Shown one piece after another: positions 38,064 to 47,673 of a stretch of DNA of 64,000 bases. The stretch is from positions 248,001 to 312,000 of the forward strand of contig PGYB01000004.1 of the NCBI GenBank assembly GCA_002839445.1. Direction: 5' to 3'. The position numbers and the translations under genes are program-made. Position 1 is the stretch's first letter. Each line of letters opens with the position of its first letter. This DNA is from Candidatus Riflebacteria bacterium HGW-Riflebacteria-1 (GTDB lineage Bacteria; Muiribacteriota; Ozemobacteria; Ozemobacterales; Ozemobacteraceae). The notes under the pieces are model-generated. The model saw only the letters and a program-made list of their open reading frames with translations. It made no database searches and was not told the DNA's origin.

Positions 38064-40067
38064 TCAGCGTTTGATATTGCGCAGGATATCTTTGGATTCT
38101 TGAAAGATGGCGTTGCGCTCGCGTTTTAGCAGCATGTTGATATCTATCTCGGTCAAACCGATTTTGCTGCCGACGGCCTTGAGCATGTCGGTCTCTTCGC
38201 TTGTCAGTTTGCCGTCAGCGAGTGCGACACGGGCGATATGGCGCAGCAGGTCGTTGTCAGCGGCAATCTTGCTGGTCTGCATGGCGTGTATTGCCGGATC
38301 GATGACTGCCTTGAATTCGTCTATGATCTGCTGAATGCGTGCTTCGGGAATATCGCGTTTGCCGGCGAGATCGCGGATCATTTTCATTTCCTTGTTGTCG
38401 ATATGCCCGTCAGCCAGCATCATGGCTACTGTCCAGCGCAGCAGTTCGATACCGGAAATTCCGAAATCATCAAGTGGCTGCGTAGCTGCTACCCCGCCTT
38501 TGGCACCATGTTTGGCGACAGCTTTGGCGTGCGCCTCGTCGGAAATCACTTTTGACGCAGCGCTCAGGCGATCGAGTATCTCTTTGACCTTTGGGTCGCT
38601 GCGGTCAACAACGGCATCGAGAACCCACTCACTTTTGCCGTCGTTCATTACTGAGCCGCAGTAAGAGCACTCGTTCTCGCTGCCGGTCTGCTCGGGTGCG
38701 CCGCATGAAGGACAGTGCGAGCTGGCAAGAGATGACTCAAGCTTTGTTTTTGCGCCGTGCTTGCGGCCGAGAACAAATACATGCCGAAAGTTTATCGGTT
38801 GTCCTGCTGTTTCTATGCCTTTGCCCGGCATCAGAAAAGAGGGAATGCCGCTCCAGATAACTTCGGCAAAAGCGTTGTCATCAGGCTCAAGCAATTCTAC
38901 TCCGAGCAGATCAATGGCGCCGACTGCGCAGCCGGTATAAAAACGCCGCGCCCCCGATTGGTCGGGCTTCAGCCACTGCTGCTGGCTGTCGCAGAATTCA
39001 TTGCGTGCAATTTTGCGCAGTGGTTCAATTTTGCCGATGCGTTCAGCTTCGGCTTTGCGCCAGAACATTACAGAGACGCGCTCTTTTATGTGTTGCATGT
39101 TAAAGCCGGGATCAGCGGCGACAATGGCGTCAAGGCCCGGAACAGCCCTGTCGGGACGCACCGACCATTCGCAGGCCTGGGTAATGCTGGTGAGAACCCA
39201 GTCGTATTCGCCAGAACGCAGCAGAGCGTTGCAGACTTCACATTTTGACAGGCGCCCGATCTGTATCGGATTGCCGCAGTTCGGGCACTGGCTTTCCATC
39301 AGGCCGCCCTTTTTAAGAGTTTTGACCCCGGGTTTGCGCATGAATGACCAGACTTCGGCAAAGGGCTCAACGCTGCGCGAGCCATTTATGAGTTTGCCGG
39401 TCTTTTCGTCTTTGCGATAATTGATCGCTGTTGCGTCGATGCGCAGGTGTATAACATCGAAGTTCTTGTCACTCTGAAATTTTACCGGAGCAGCTGACAC
39501 TATTTCGAGCGCTTCGAGATGATCAATAATGCGTTTTTCCCGCATTTCTGCGAGTTGTATGTTGAACTGTTCAAATATACCGTCAGAAAGAAAAGCCTGT
39601 GCTTTATCGAGCTTGCGCGCGGTCCAGGCATCCTGAATCAGGCGAAACGCTTTTTTGGCGCGGCCGATGAAAAAATTCTCATCAAAAGCCGGGTCGCGTT
39701 GCCTTAGCTGGGTGAGCGCCACCTTTGAGAAGCTGTCAGACTTAACCCGGCTGGCCTTGACGATAGTGTAGTCGACATATGTGTCTTCACCCTTTATATA
39801 GCCTTTTTTGGCAAGGACAATCACTACGATGGTAAGTGGAATGCCAATATGCGGGTAGTAAATGATCAGGCGAATCAGCAGCCAGACAATTTCTGCTTCG
39901 CCGCCGCCGCCGCGCGAACCTCTGCCAGAGCCACCGCCGCCAGAATAACCCTGGCCGCCGCCGGCGCGGGCAAAAGCCACTTCGCTGATCAGAATGCCAA
40001 TGCAGGTTACTGCCAGAAGCAGCAATGACCAGGCGAAAACTTTTCTCAGCTGGCTCTTTCTGCGCAT
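38064..40067 (-). CDS. membrane protein with Tim44-like, zinc-ribbon and TerB-like domains
   Basis: 667 aa. N-terminal hydrophobic segment (VFAWSLLLLAVTCIGILI), a Gly/Ser/Arg-rich linker, and a second membrane segment (IIYYPHIGIPLTIVVIVLA). Tim44-like region at about residues 110-260 (FIGRAKKAFRLIQDAWTAR). Two zinc ribbons, CPNCGNPIQIGRLSKCEVC and CPSCGAPEQTGSENECSYC, each following a Tim44-like unit. The C-terminus is TerB-like with two acidic repeats (AMMLADGHIDNKEMKMI, ARVALADGKLTSEETDML). The order suggests a membrane-bound scaffold or sensor; function unknown. Convergent with the epimerase. Confidence 0.85.
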   Translation of the reverse strand: MRRKSQLRKVFAWSLLLLAVTCIGILISEVAFARAGGGQGYSGGGGSGRGSRGGGGEAEIVWLLIRLIIYYPHIGIPLTIVVIVLAKKGYIKGEDTYVDYTIVKASRVKSDSFSKVALTQLRQRDPAFDENFFIGRAKKAFRLIQDAWTARKLDKAQAFLSDGIFEQFNIQLAEMREKRIIDHLEALEIVSAAPVKFQSDKNFDVIHLRIDATAINYRKDEKTGKLINGSRSVEPFAEVWSFMRKPGVKTLKKGGLMESQCPNCGNPIQIGRLSKCEVCNALLRSGEYDWVLTSITQACEWSVRPDRAVPGLDAIVAADPGFNMQHIKERVSVMFWRKAEAERIGKIEPLRKIARNEFCDSQQQWLKPDQSGARRFYTGCAVGAIDLLGVELLEPDDNAFAEVIWSGIPSFLMPGKGIETAGQPINFRHVFVLGRKHGAKTKLESSLASSHCPSCGAPEQTGSENECSYCGSVMNDGKSEWVLDAVVDRSDPKVKEILDRLSAASKVISDEAHAKAVAKHGAKGGVAATQPLDDFGISGIELLRWTVAMMLADGHIDNKEMKMIRDLAGKRDIPEARIQQIIDEFKAVIDPAIHAMQTSKIAADNDLLRHIARVALADGKLTSEETDMLKAVGSKIGLTEIDINMLLKRERNAIFQESKDILRNIKR

Positions 40068-40215
40068 TGGCTTCCTCCCGGATTGGATTAGTTCGTTACA
40101 GTCTAAGTGTAATATAAATCTGGCGAATTCACAAAGTCTGTTTACCTGCCAGTTTGACTTTTGTGCGGGGCTGACATACTTTCAATAATAGACAAGACGA
40201 CGAGGAGGATGAATA

Positions 40216-41373
40216 ATGCGTAATTTTACTTTTCACAATCCGACGAAGATCATTTTCGGCAAGGGAACCATCGGTGCTCTCAAGCGCGAAATACCTGAAG
40301 GCAAAAAGATAATGGTTGTCTATGGCGGCGGCAGCATCAAGCATAACGGAACTTATGAAGAGATCATGAGTGCACTTGAAGGTCGCGAGGTTCACGAATT
40401 TTCTGGGGTTGAACCAAACCCGACTTACGAAACCTTGATGCAATGCGTAGAACAGGTTAAGGCCAAGGGTTGTGATTTTCTGATCGCAGCCGGTGGCGGC
40501 TCGGTCATTGATGGCACGAAGTTTATCGCAGCTGCAGCCCTTTTTGACGATGATCCCTGGAAAATAATTCAGACCTTCGGTTCCTGTGTTAAGCAGGCAC
40601 TGCCATTTGCCAGCGTTCTCACCTTGCCAGCTACAGGTTCAGAAATGAATTCGGGTTCGGTCATAACCCGTGCTGCAACAAAAGCCAAATTGCCATTCAA
40701 CAGCAGCAAGGTTTTTCCGGTATTCTCGGTTCTCGACCCGTTAAAGACTTATACTTTGCCGCCGCGCCAGGTAGCGAACGGCATCGTAGATGCCTTCGTT
40801 CATATTTCCGAGCAGTATCTTACCCAGCCGGCACAGGCCAGTGTACAGGATCGTTTTGCCGAAGGCCTCTTGCAGACATTGATAGAAGAAGGACCGCTGG
40901 CGCTCAAAGACCCCGAACATTATGAGGTCAGAGCTAATATCATGTGGTGCGCTACCATGGCTCTTAACGGCCTGATCGGTGCTGGCGTGCCACAGGATTG
41001 GTCTACTCACATGATCGGTCATGAGTTGACGGCACTGTATGGGCTTGACCATGCGGTTACCCTGGCGATAGTTCTGCCTTCCAATCTTACATTGCGCAAG
41101 CCGAGCAAGCTGGAAAAGCTGGCGCAGTTTGGTCGTCGTGTCTGGAACATCAAGTCGGGCAACGACGAGCATCAGGCTACCGAATCGATTCGCCTGACCC
41201 GTGAATTCTTCGAGTCGCTTGGCGTGAAAACCAGGCTCAGCGATTACAACATCGGCCAGGAAGGTATAGAAAAGGTCGTTGCGCAACTCAAGTCACATCA
41301 GATGATCAAGCTTGGTGAAAACGGCGAAGTCGATCTCGAAATGAGCCGGCAGATTCTCGAGCTCTGCCTGTAA
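40216..41373 (+). CDS. iron-containing alcohol dehydrogenase (YqhD/BDH type)
   Basis: 385 aa. NAD(P)-binding loop VYGGGSIKHNGTY and IAAGGGSVIDGTKF; TLPATGSEMNSGSV; metal-ligand His in DAFVHISEQYL, HMIGHELTALYGLDHAVTL. This is the YqhD/butanol dehydrogenase branch that reduces aldehydes with NADPH. Ribosome site CGAGGAGGATGA. Single gene after a 148-bp gap. Confidence 0.95.
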   Translation: MRNFTFHNPTKIIFGKGTIGALKREIPEGKKIMVVYGGGSIKHNGTYEEIMSALEGREVHEFSGVEPNPTYETLMQCVEQVKAKGCDFLIAAGGGSVIDGTKFIAAAALFDDDPWKIIQTFGSCVKQALPFASVLTLPATGSEMNSGSVITRAATKAKLPFNSSKVFPVFSVLDPLKTYTLPPRQVANGIVDAFVHISEQYLTQPAQASVQDRFAEGLLQTLIEEGPLALKDPEHYEVRANIMWCATMALNGLIGAGVPQDWSTHMIGHELTALYGLDHAVTLAIVLPSNLTLRKPSKLEKLAQFGRRVWNIKSGNDEHQATESIRLTREFFESLGVKTRLSDYNIGQEGIEKVVAQLKSHQMIKLGENGEVDLEMSRQILELCL

Positions 41374-41378
41374 GATTG

Positions 41379-41828
41379 TCAGGGGCGGGATTCGATGATG
41401 AAACTGCCGCTGGCCGTCTGCTCGGGGGCATCCTGAAGAGTGCTTTCATATCTTATCACCGCCTGTTTTTCGCCAAGCCGCTGAAAGCTGTAACTGGTCA
41501 GCACTTTCCCGTCAAGATATTTGTATTCTTCATGCCATGCAAAATTGATGCCACGCTTTAACCCGAAAACCATTTCAGGGCGGTTAAAAAGCAGGTTCAA
41601 ACCACGCTCTGAAATTTCTATGATCGCCGGAGAATTTTGCCATTTATTCTGATGCCAGTCAGCATTTTTGAATAACTCACTGTTCTGTGACATCTTAGCT
41701 GCTGTCTCCTTTGGTGTGGTTTCGGGTTCATCAAAACTCAGGGCCTTCAGAGCGCTGGTTTCATCAATAAAGGCCATGGCGAGCAATACGAGCAGACACA
41801 TCAGTAAATTGATTCTGGTTTTTGTCAA
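41379..41828 (-). CDS. exported protein of unknown function
   Basis: 149 aa with TTG start 3 bp after the stop of the upstream gene and a signal-like N-terminus (KTRINLLMCLLVLLAMAF). The mature part is mixed and ends SGSFIIESRP; it contains WHEEYKYLDGKVLTSYSF, a probable beta-sheet. Translationally coupled to the exported protein before it. No family recognised. Confidence 0.6.
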   Translation of the reverse strand: MTKTRINLLMCLLVLLAMAFIDETSALKALSFDEPETTPKETAAKMSQNSELFKNADWHQNKWQNSPAIIEISERGLNLLFNRPEMVFGLKRGINFAWHEEYKYLDGKVLTSYSFQRLGEKQAVIRYESTLQDAPEQTASGSFIIESRP

Positions 41829-41831
41829 AAT

Positions 41832-42461
41832 TTATTCTTCATCACTTTCTGCGCCATCTTCCAGAAATTCCAGCAGGGAAATGGCTATCTTCGTTTGCGG
41901 GCGATAGGTCTTATTGTAAAAGTCAAAGCTGATGTCATCGATGACCAGACAAAATTCTGATCTGCCGTCGTCAGCATTCTTGAATTCCCATATAAAAGTA
42001 CCATTGGAGAGAATCTTGCCGTTTGCCGACTTTGGCCTGCCCTGCAAAGAGCTTTTGACCCACTCACCGTTATAAATCAACGTGTCATGTTCGTATTGAT
42101 TCTCAAAGGCCTGGTCTTCATAATAATCAAGATTGTATTGCACCGGGGATGTCGCGCCATTCCCGACTATTTCAGGATCAAAGCCGGCGCCGGTGTCCTC
42201 GACCGCTTTAAGCTGCTCTATATACCATCGGCATACCTCTTCAGGTGTGGCAGAGGTCACCAGAGTCTTTATTTCACCGTTCTTCAAGCCACGCGTTTCG
42301 GCAGTTGTTTCGTCAAAAAGCACCTTCTCAGCTTCCTGAATCTTTGCATCAATTGCACTGTCAGGAAACAACGGAACATCTTTGAGCAGGCGCGGTGCCT
42401 GAGCTGACACGCTGCTTGCAAGCAGCATAAGGCAAACAAATAGCTTTACTGATAGTTTCAT
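41832..42461 (-). CDS. exported protein of unknown function
   Basis: 209 aa from the ATG at 42461, which has GGAGAAGAA before it. Signal peptide KLSVKLFVCLMLLASSVSAQ-A. The middle has VTSATPEEVCRWYIEQLKA, a motif seen in exported proteins that follow a domain of the type SxTPEEVxxWY, and an acidic C-terminus. It may act in the envelope with the next gene. No family recognised. Confidence 0.65.
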   Translation of the reverse strand: MKLSVKLFVCLMLLASSVSAQAPRLLKDVPLFPDSAIDAKIQEAEKVLFDETTAETRGLKNGEIKTLVTSATPEEVCRWYIEQLKAVEDTGAGFDPEIVGNGATSPVQYNLDYYEDQAFENQYEHDTLIYNGEWVKSSLQGRPKSANGKILSNGTFIWEFKNADDGRSEFCLVIDDISFDFYNKTYRPQTKIAISLLEFLEDGAESDEE

Positions 42462-42505
42462 TTTCTTCTCCATAACTTATTGAATTTTGCTGACGGTATG
42501 GCCGA

Positions 42506-44467
42506 TCAGTCAGGTTGTCGCTGTTTTTTTCGCCGGCGCAGCAGATAAAGCAGTATCGCGACAAAAAGACAGCCGGCAACCAGAGTGGCAATTAGCGGCC
42601 ACAGCCAGAGCCAGGTGCCTTTGCCGGTCTTGATACGGCCTTCTGTTGTGCGGTAGCGATCGGGGAAAACCGGCAGGCCGTCGGTTCCTTTTGCAAAAGA
42701 CGCTGCGTAGCGTGCGGTGGCTTCCCATATTTTGAATTCTCGCCCTTTGTCGCGGATTATCGCTTCGTCGATGCTGATCTGCTTTCCCAGACGATTTTTA
42801 ATGGTGAGCTTGAGTGCTGGCAGTCGTGAACCGATCATCGGCAGGTAAGTCGCAAGATAACGCGTGGTTACCAGGTGATAGAGCCGGCCGCTGCTGGTGT
42901 CTATTGGCTCGTAGGTGGCGACTTTCACTGCGTTTCCGGCGTATTTGAGCATTTCTGCCGATGTAACACTGCGCTGAGTCGGCAGTGGTTTGTTGATAAA
43001 TGGTGCCTTACGGGACCAGAAGATACGGTCAGGGTCATAAGTGTAGCGTAGCCCGGAAAACTGCAGAAAATAGACATCACCCCAGAGTTCGGGCAGCAGC
43101 GTGGCAATTTCGAGCAGGCGATAAACTTCCTGACCAGTTAAATATAATGAAACCAGCGGGTAACCTGGTTCGCCATCAGGACCGCTGCCCATGGCACTTA
43201 CGCTGATCAGGTCAAAAAAACTGATTTTGCCGGCAGCATGCGCGTCGCTGCCGGTCAGCAGATCGCCGCGTATCGTGCCGTTTGCCTGAATCGCAAAATC
43301 AACTTTTTCGCCAGTTACCTTTTCGCTTTCGATGCGCATGGCATCGGTGACGAAGTTGCCGACAGTCGACTCGGCAAACGGAGTGACGCACTTGAGTTCA
43401 AAGTCTGATCTGGCAATGATATGTGAGACATCAGTAAAGACATTGCCGGTAAAGCTTGCGATGAACTCATTCAGCTGCTGGCGATATTCATCGACAATTG
43501 CCGAGATCTCAGGATCTTCGGTGATGCTGGAGTCGATGTGATGCAGTATCGGTGCAGCAGTCTGCTTATTGCACAGCTGCAGCGTCTGTTTGTCGGTATC
43601 CCATGCCAGATCAAGCTGTCCGAGATTCTGCGTGTAATAACCGCTGTGCATGATCAGCGTGCCGCTGGCCATTTCAGGTTCTTTGAACTGCAGATGATCG
43701 TGGCCGCCAAGAATGAGGTGAATTCCGGGCACTGCTGCGGCTAGTTCACGGTCTTCGTTTATACCGAAATGAGTGAGGGCGATAATCACCTGGGCTCCTG
43801 ATTTGTTGAGCCATGCCACCTTTTCACGGGCAGTAGTGTGTTGGTCAGCAAACGAAAGTGGTTTGGCATCGGGCGAAACGCGGTATGCTCCTTTGCCAAG
43901 CAGCGCAAAAACGCCAACGCGGAGGCCGTTTCCCAGATGCATGAGCTGATGCTCGGAAATTTTTGTCCTGCTGATAGCGTGATTGTCTGGTGCAATCAGG
44001 TTCGAAGCGATTATCGTCGGCAGTTTATGCTGATCCTGCAGACGGTTGAAATAGTCGGCGAGACCCTGTGAACCGTAATCGAACTCATGGTTGCCAAGCG
44101 TCGCGGCGCTGTAATTCAGGCGATGCATTATCTCGAGTTCGGGCGAGTGATTTTTGAGAATCAGCCACGAAAATGGTGTGCCACCGATGAAGTCGCCCGA
44201 AGAAAACAGTAACACCGGCGTCCCTCGTTTTTGCTCGCGAATGTTGTTGATCAGCGTGGCAAGGCGGGCAAAACCGCCGCTCGCCTGGTCGGGTTCGCCC
44301 GGGCGGTAATTGATCAATGGAACCGGTTGCAGGCTTGAGTGTTCGTCGCTGGTGTGCAATACCGTAAAATACAGTTGCTCAGCGTGCGCCTGGCACAGCA
44401 TTGCCAATAATAATAGCATTGCCAGCCAAAGTTTGAGCAGAACTGATTGTCGCCGGTCGGATTTCAT
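42506..44467 (-). CDS. UshA-like 5'-nucleotidase/metallophosphatase, membrane-anchored
   Basis: 653 aa. Signal peptide, then a calcineurin-type metallophosphatase: LHTSDEHSSL (H and D ligands), SSGDFIGGTPFS, TLGNHEFDYG, ITHFG-type motif read as ALTHFGINED, and LGGHDHLQ. The 5'-nucleotidase C-terminal domain follows (about residues 350-560, FAESTVGNFVTDAMR, QANGTIRGDL). A C-terminal membrane helix and RRRKKQR tail anchor it. It dephosphorylates nucleotides or related compounds in the periplasm. One metal motif has DEH in place of the common DxH followed by Gly. Confidence 0.93.
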   Translation of the reverse strand: MKSDRRQSVLLKLWLAMLLLLAMLCQAHAEQLYFTVLHTSDEHSSLQPVPLINYRPGEPDQASGGFARLATLINNIREQKRGTPVLLFSSGDFIGGTPFSWLILKNHSPELEIMHRLNYSAATLGNHEFDYGSQGLADYFNRLQDQHKLPTIIASNLIAPDNHAISRTKISEHQLMHLGNGLRVGVFALLGKGAYRVSPDAKPLSFADQHTTAREKVAWLNKSGAQVIIALTHFGINEDRELAAAVPGIHLILGGHDHLQFKEPEMASGTLIMHSGYYTQNLGQLDLAWDTDKQTLQLCNKQTAAPILHHIDSSITEDPEISAIVDEYRQQLNEFIASFTGNVFTDVSHIIARSDFELKCVTPFAESTVGNFVTDAMRIESEKVTGEKVDFAIQANGTIRGDLLTGSDAHAAGKISFFDLISVSAMGSGPDGEPGYPLVSLYLTGQEVYRLLEIATLLPELWGDVYFLQFSGLRYTYDPDRIFWSRKAPFINKPLPTQRSVTSAEMLKYAGNAVKVATYEPIDTSSGRLYHLVTTRYLATYLPMIGSRLPALKLTIKNRLGKQISIDEAIIRDKGREFKIWEATARYAASFAKGTDGLPVFPDRYRTTEGRIKTGKGTWLWLWPLIATLVAGCLFVAILLYLLRRRKKQRQPD

Positions 44468-44584
44468 AAATGTAGAGATATCTTAAAATGCTTTGTTTGC
44501 AAATGTCGACAAGATAAATTATCTTGGGCTGAGCAATTTTGCAGTTTTGTCAGAATCTTTTTGACCGCACGACTGGAAACAAAG

Positions 44585-45844
44585 ATGCGGATCGGTCTTG
44601 ATCAGACTTTTATCGCTCTGCAGAGCCATAACTACCGGCGTTATTTTGTTGCCAACAGCATAAGTTCTCTTGGTACCTGGATGCAGCGGCTTGGCATGAG
44701 CTGGTTGATTTATCGACTGACTGATTCGGCAGGCTGGCTGGGCGTCATGACGTTTTTTGGCTGGTTCAGCTCGTTTCTGCTAATGCCATGGGCTGGCGCC
44801 ATGCTTGACTCCGGGTCACGGCGCAAGATTCTGGTTGCATCGCAGGTTCTGGGATTCGCTCAAGCAACGGTTCTTACGTTGCTGACCTATGCCGATCTGA
44901 TAACTGTGAACTGGCTGTTGATTCTCAGCGTCCTGCTCGGCCTGGTCAACGCTTTTGACATGCCGGGTCGGCATTCATTCATTTCAGACATGATCGAAGA
45001 AAAGAAAATGCTGGCGAATGCCATAGCGCTAAATTCGATCTCGTTCAATCTGGCGCGGCTGGTCGGCCCGGGTTTGGCCGGGATAGTCGTTGCCAAACTT
45101 GGTGAGGCTCCGTGTTTTCTGATGAACAGCCTGTCATTTTTACCGATGGCGTGGGTTCTTTTTCGCATGGAACTTGCGGCTGACCCAGTTTCTGCAAGAG
45201 TCTCAGAAAGTTTCAGAACGCGGATAATTGAAGGATTCAGATATTCTGCCCGGCACCCGATTATTTTGCCGGCATTTTTGCTGATATCGGTAATGAGCCT
45301 CATGGGTATGTCGGTTCAGATGGTACTTATGCCAGTTGTAGCCGACAGACACCTTGGGGGCGATGCGGCGACCCTTGGCTATCTGACATCGGCGATGGGT
45401 CTCGGTGCAGTTCTTGGTGCACTCTCGCTTGCATTACGCAAAAAAATTGACGGGATCGAGCTGCTACCGCCTGTAGCGTTTGGTTTGTACGGTCTTTTTA
45501 CCATTTTTCTTGCATACGCTCGCAGCCTGCCGGTCGCACTATTCTTGTGCGCATTGATGGGAGTCTGTATTGTTTCAGGCTGGGCGGCAAGCAACACTCT
45601 GCTGCAGACTGTTGCTGAAAAGCGCATGATGAGCAGAGTGATGAGTATATACATGATGTGTTTCAGCGGCATGTCGCCGATCGGCAGTCTGTTTATGGGC
45701 TGGTTTTCTACTTACGCCAGCACCTCTTCAGCCATGGTGGTTGGTGGTCTCAGCTGTTCTGCTGCTGCGGTGCTGTATCTGATTTTGCGCCGCCGCGCCC
45801 TGTTTGTTGATAAAAACCAGGAGTTGGCAGGAGATGGCGGGTAG
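44585..45844 (+). CDS. MFS transporter (EntS-like exporter family)
   Basis: 419 aa from the ATG at 44585 (GGAAACAAAG). Twelve predicted membrane segments. MFS_3/EntS pattern: NYRRYFVANSISSLGTWMQR, AMLDSGSRRKILVASQ (cytoplasmic loop 2-3) and GLVNAFDMPGRHSFISDM. Members export siderophores, drugs or other small molecules; the substrate is not visible. Divergent from the nucleotidase gene. Confidence 0.92.
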   Translation: MRIGLDQTFIALQSHNYRRYFVANSISSLGTWMQRLGMSWLIYRLTDSAGWLGVMTFFGWFSSFLLMPWAGAMLDSGSRRKILVASQVLGFAQATVLTLLTYADLITVNWLLILSVLLGLVNAFDMPGRHSFISDMIEEKKMLANAIALNSISFNLARLVGPGLAGIVVAKLGEAPCFLMNSLSFLPMAWVLFRMELAADPVSARVSESFRTRIIEGFRYSARHPIILPAFLLISVMSLMGMSVQMVLMPVVADRHLGGDAATLGYLTSAMGLGAVLGALSLALRKKIDGIELLPPVAFGLYGLFTIFLAYARSLPVALFLCALMGVCIVSGWAASNTLLQTVAEKRMMSRVMSIYMMCFSGMSPIGSLFMGWFSTYASTSSAMVVGGLSCSAAAVLYLILRRRALFVDKNQELAGDGG

Positions 45845-45882
45845 GGTATACTGACAAAAGTAAGGATTGAGGGGAGTAACCA

Positions 45883-47598
45883 ATGAAATGTCGTATATGG
45901 GCTGTTCTGGCTATATTGCTTGTTGTGGCGGCCTCTGATTGCGTTCTTGCCGTTAACGAAAGCTTGTTGCAGAAGGTCATGGCCGAGCGCATGTCTGACA
46001 AACGTTTGTCAGAAACGATTCTCGGAGCGCTGGCTTTTCTTGAAGACCGTCAGGTCAGGCCACGACCGGGTAAACTGAGCTGTGAGTTCGACAGCTCAGA
46101 CGAAGGCGATGGCTGCGATACGCGCATGAGTATTAATATTCCGTTTCGCGAAAATATCGGATTGCCGGCGCCAAAGCAGATAAAGGCACGCAATCGCAGC
46201 GGTGAGTGGGCAAGTTACATTCATTTTCTGCCTAACAAAATTGGTTTTAAAGGACGCTCCCCAGCCGCGGTGCAGGATTCAAACCTGTTCATGACTGCTT
46301 TTATAGCATACCCGCTGTTTTTGTTTGACGAATCAGCGTTGCCGCCTGAAAAACAGCATGTCAACCTGATGCTGCGCCTTGCCATGCAGAATATTCAGAG
46401 CTTCAAACGTGAAGATGCCTACAATTTCTGGGCGGTTCTGCCGGGTTCTGTTGGCAAATCGCCGCGCACCGGGCCATTTAACATACTGGTTGAGCAGCTC
46501 GAACTTCTTGGTCGGGCGTATATTAATCCCAAGCTGGCCAAGTTCTTTGCCAGACTGGCAAAAGGTCAGCAGACGCCGCCAAAATTCTGGCTCGAAGCCT
46601 GTCTTGATCTAAAAAACAATCCAACTGGCGCTGACGCGCTGTTCAATATTCCAAACGACGCTGACGACACTTCGACAGCGGTTGCCATTCAGCATTTTTT
46701 CAGCCAGCGTTTTCCTGATTCAGGAATTGTGCCTGATCATGCAGCATTGGTCCGGATTCCCGAATACCGTGACATTGGCCGTCCCCGCGAAGACGGGCGT
46801 GACGGCTGGAAGGGCAAAGATACCGGCGCTTACCTGACCTGGTTAAAAGACGAAAGTCAGCCGGTTTTTGAGCGGCCAGAAGTCGGAATCATACCGCTGG
46901 CCGTGAACAACGTCGATGTTGTGGTTAACTCCAACGTGCTGTTTGCCATGGCGCTGACCGGCAGCAAAGATCTGCCTGGCTACGATGATTGCGCGCGTCT
47001 GATTCGTCGAGCTGCCGAGACCAGATCGTGGCCCGAAGCAGGTCTGTATTACCCGCAGAACATGATTTTTCCATACAGCGCCAGTCGTGCCTATCGCGAT
47101 GGCAACGCCAGAGAACCTGATGTTAAGGCTGCCATGCAGTATATTCTGCGCGATCTGATCAAAGCGCAGGTCGAGTGGGGCAACAAAAACCCGACCCGCC
47201 GCGGCGCTTTTCCGGGTGGCGATGACAAGAGCGACCATCTGTCGACTGGCCTGGCGGTTATATCTCTGATCAATATTGGCCGGATTAATGCCGCCGAAAT
47301 TGGCCTGGAGAAAGAGTATGACGCAGCTTTGCGCTCTGGTATCGATTATCTGCTTGAACAGTGCATCTGGCAGAAGCCGAAAAACCCTGATACCAGGGGC
47401 AAATTCAAGACGCCGGCTGGCAAATGCGCGACCTGGATGTCTGGCCTGTTTTTCGCGGCCTCATTCTGGGATCTCGCGCATTGGCGTTCTCAGGCCTTCA
47501 CGATTTCTATCGTGCTCGAGGCGCTGACCAAATATGCGCTGGCGTATGACCTTGACCTGGCTCCAATGGGCGCCCGCCGCATTAAACTGCGCCCCTGA
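45883..47598 (+). CDS. exported protein, probable alpha/alpha-toroid with DxDD motif
   Basis: 571 aa, GAGGGGAG ribosome site, signal peptide (WAVLAILLVVAASDCVLA). Helical body with repeated elements such as NLFMTAFIAYPLF, STAVAIQHFF, NVLFAMALTG and LSTGLAVISLINIG, the spacing of an alpha/alpha toroid. DADDTSTA (about residues 261-268) resembles the DxDD acid motif of squalene-hopene and class II terpene cyclases, but those are not exported and lack several features here. A carbohydrate- or terpene-related enzyme is possible. No family assigned. Confidence 0.7.
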   Translation: MKCRIWAVLAILLVVAASDCVLAVNESLLQKVMAERMSDKRLSETILGALAFLEDRQVRPRPGKLSCEFDSSDEGDGCDTRMSINIPFRENIGLPAPKQIKARNRSGEWASYIHFLPNKIGFKGRSPAAVQDSNLFMTAFIAYPLFLFDESALPPEKQHVNLMLRLAMQNIQSFKREDAYNFWAVLPGSVGKSPRTGPFNILVEQLELLGRAYINPKLAKFFARLAKGQQTPPKFWLEACLDLKNNPTGADALFNIPNDADDTSTAVAIQHFFSQRFPDSGIVPDHAALVRIPEYRDIGRPREDGRDGWKGKDTGAYLTWLKDESQPVFERPEVGIIPLAVNNVDVVVNSNVLFAMALTGSKDLPGYDDCARLIRRAAETRSWPEAGLYYPQNMIFPYSASRAYRDGNAREPDVKAAMQYILRDLIKAQVEWGNKNPTRRGAFPGGDDKSDHLSTGLAVISLINIGRINAAEIGLEKEYDAALRSGIDYLLEQCIWQKPKNPDTRGKFKTPAGKCATWMSGLFFAASFWDLAHWRSQAFTISIVLEALTKYALAYDLDLAPMGARRIKLRP

Positions 47599-47637
47599 GA
47601 ACTACGCGCTTTTGCAGCGCATCGCTCGAAAATATAG

Positions 47638-47672
47638 CCGCCCTGACCATATCTGGTCGGGGCGGTTTTGTT
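47638..47672. terminator. terminator between convergent genes
   Basis: Stem CCGCCCTGACCA/TGGTCGGGGCGG with TATC loop, then TTTTGTTG; it touches the gnd stop. Confidence 0.8.
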
Positions 47673-47673
47673 G

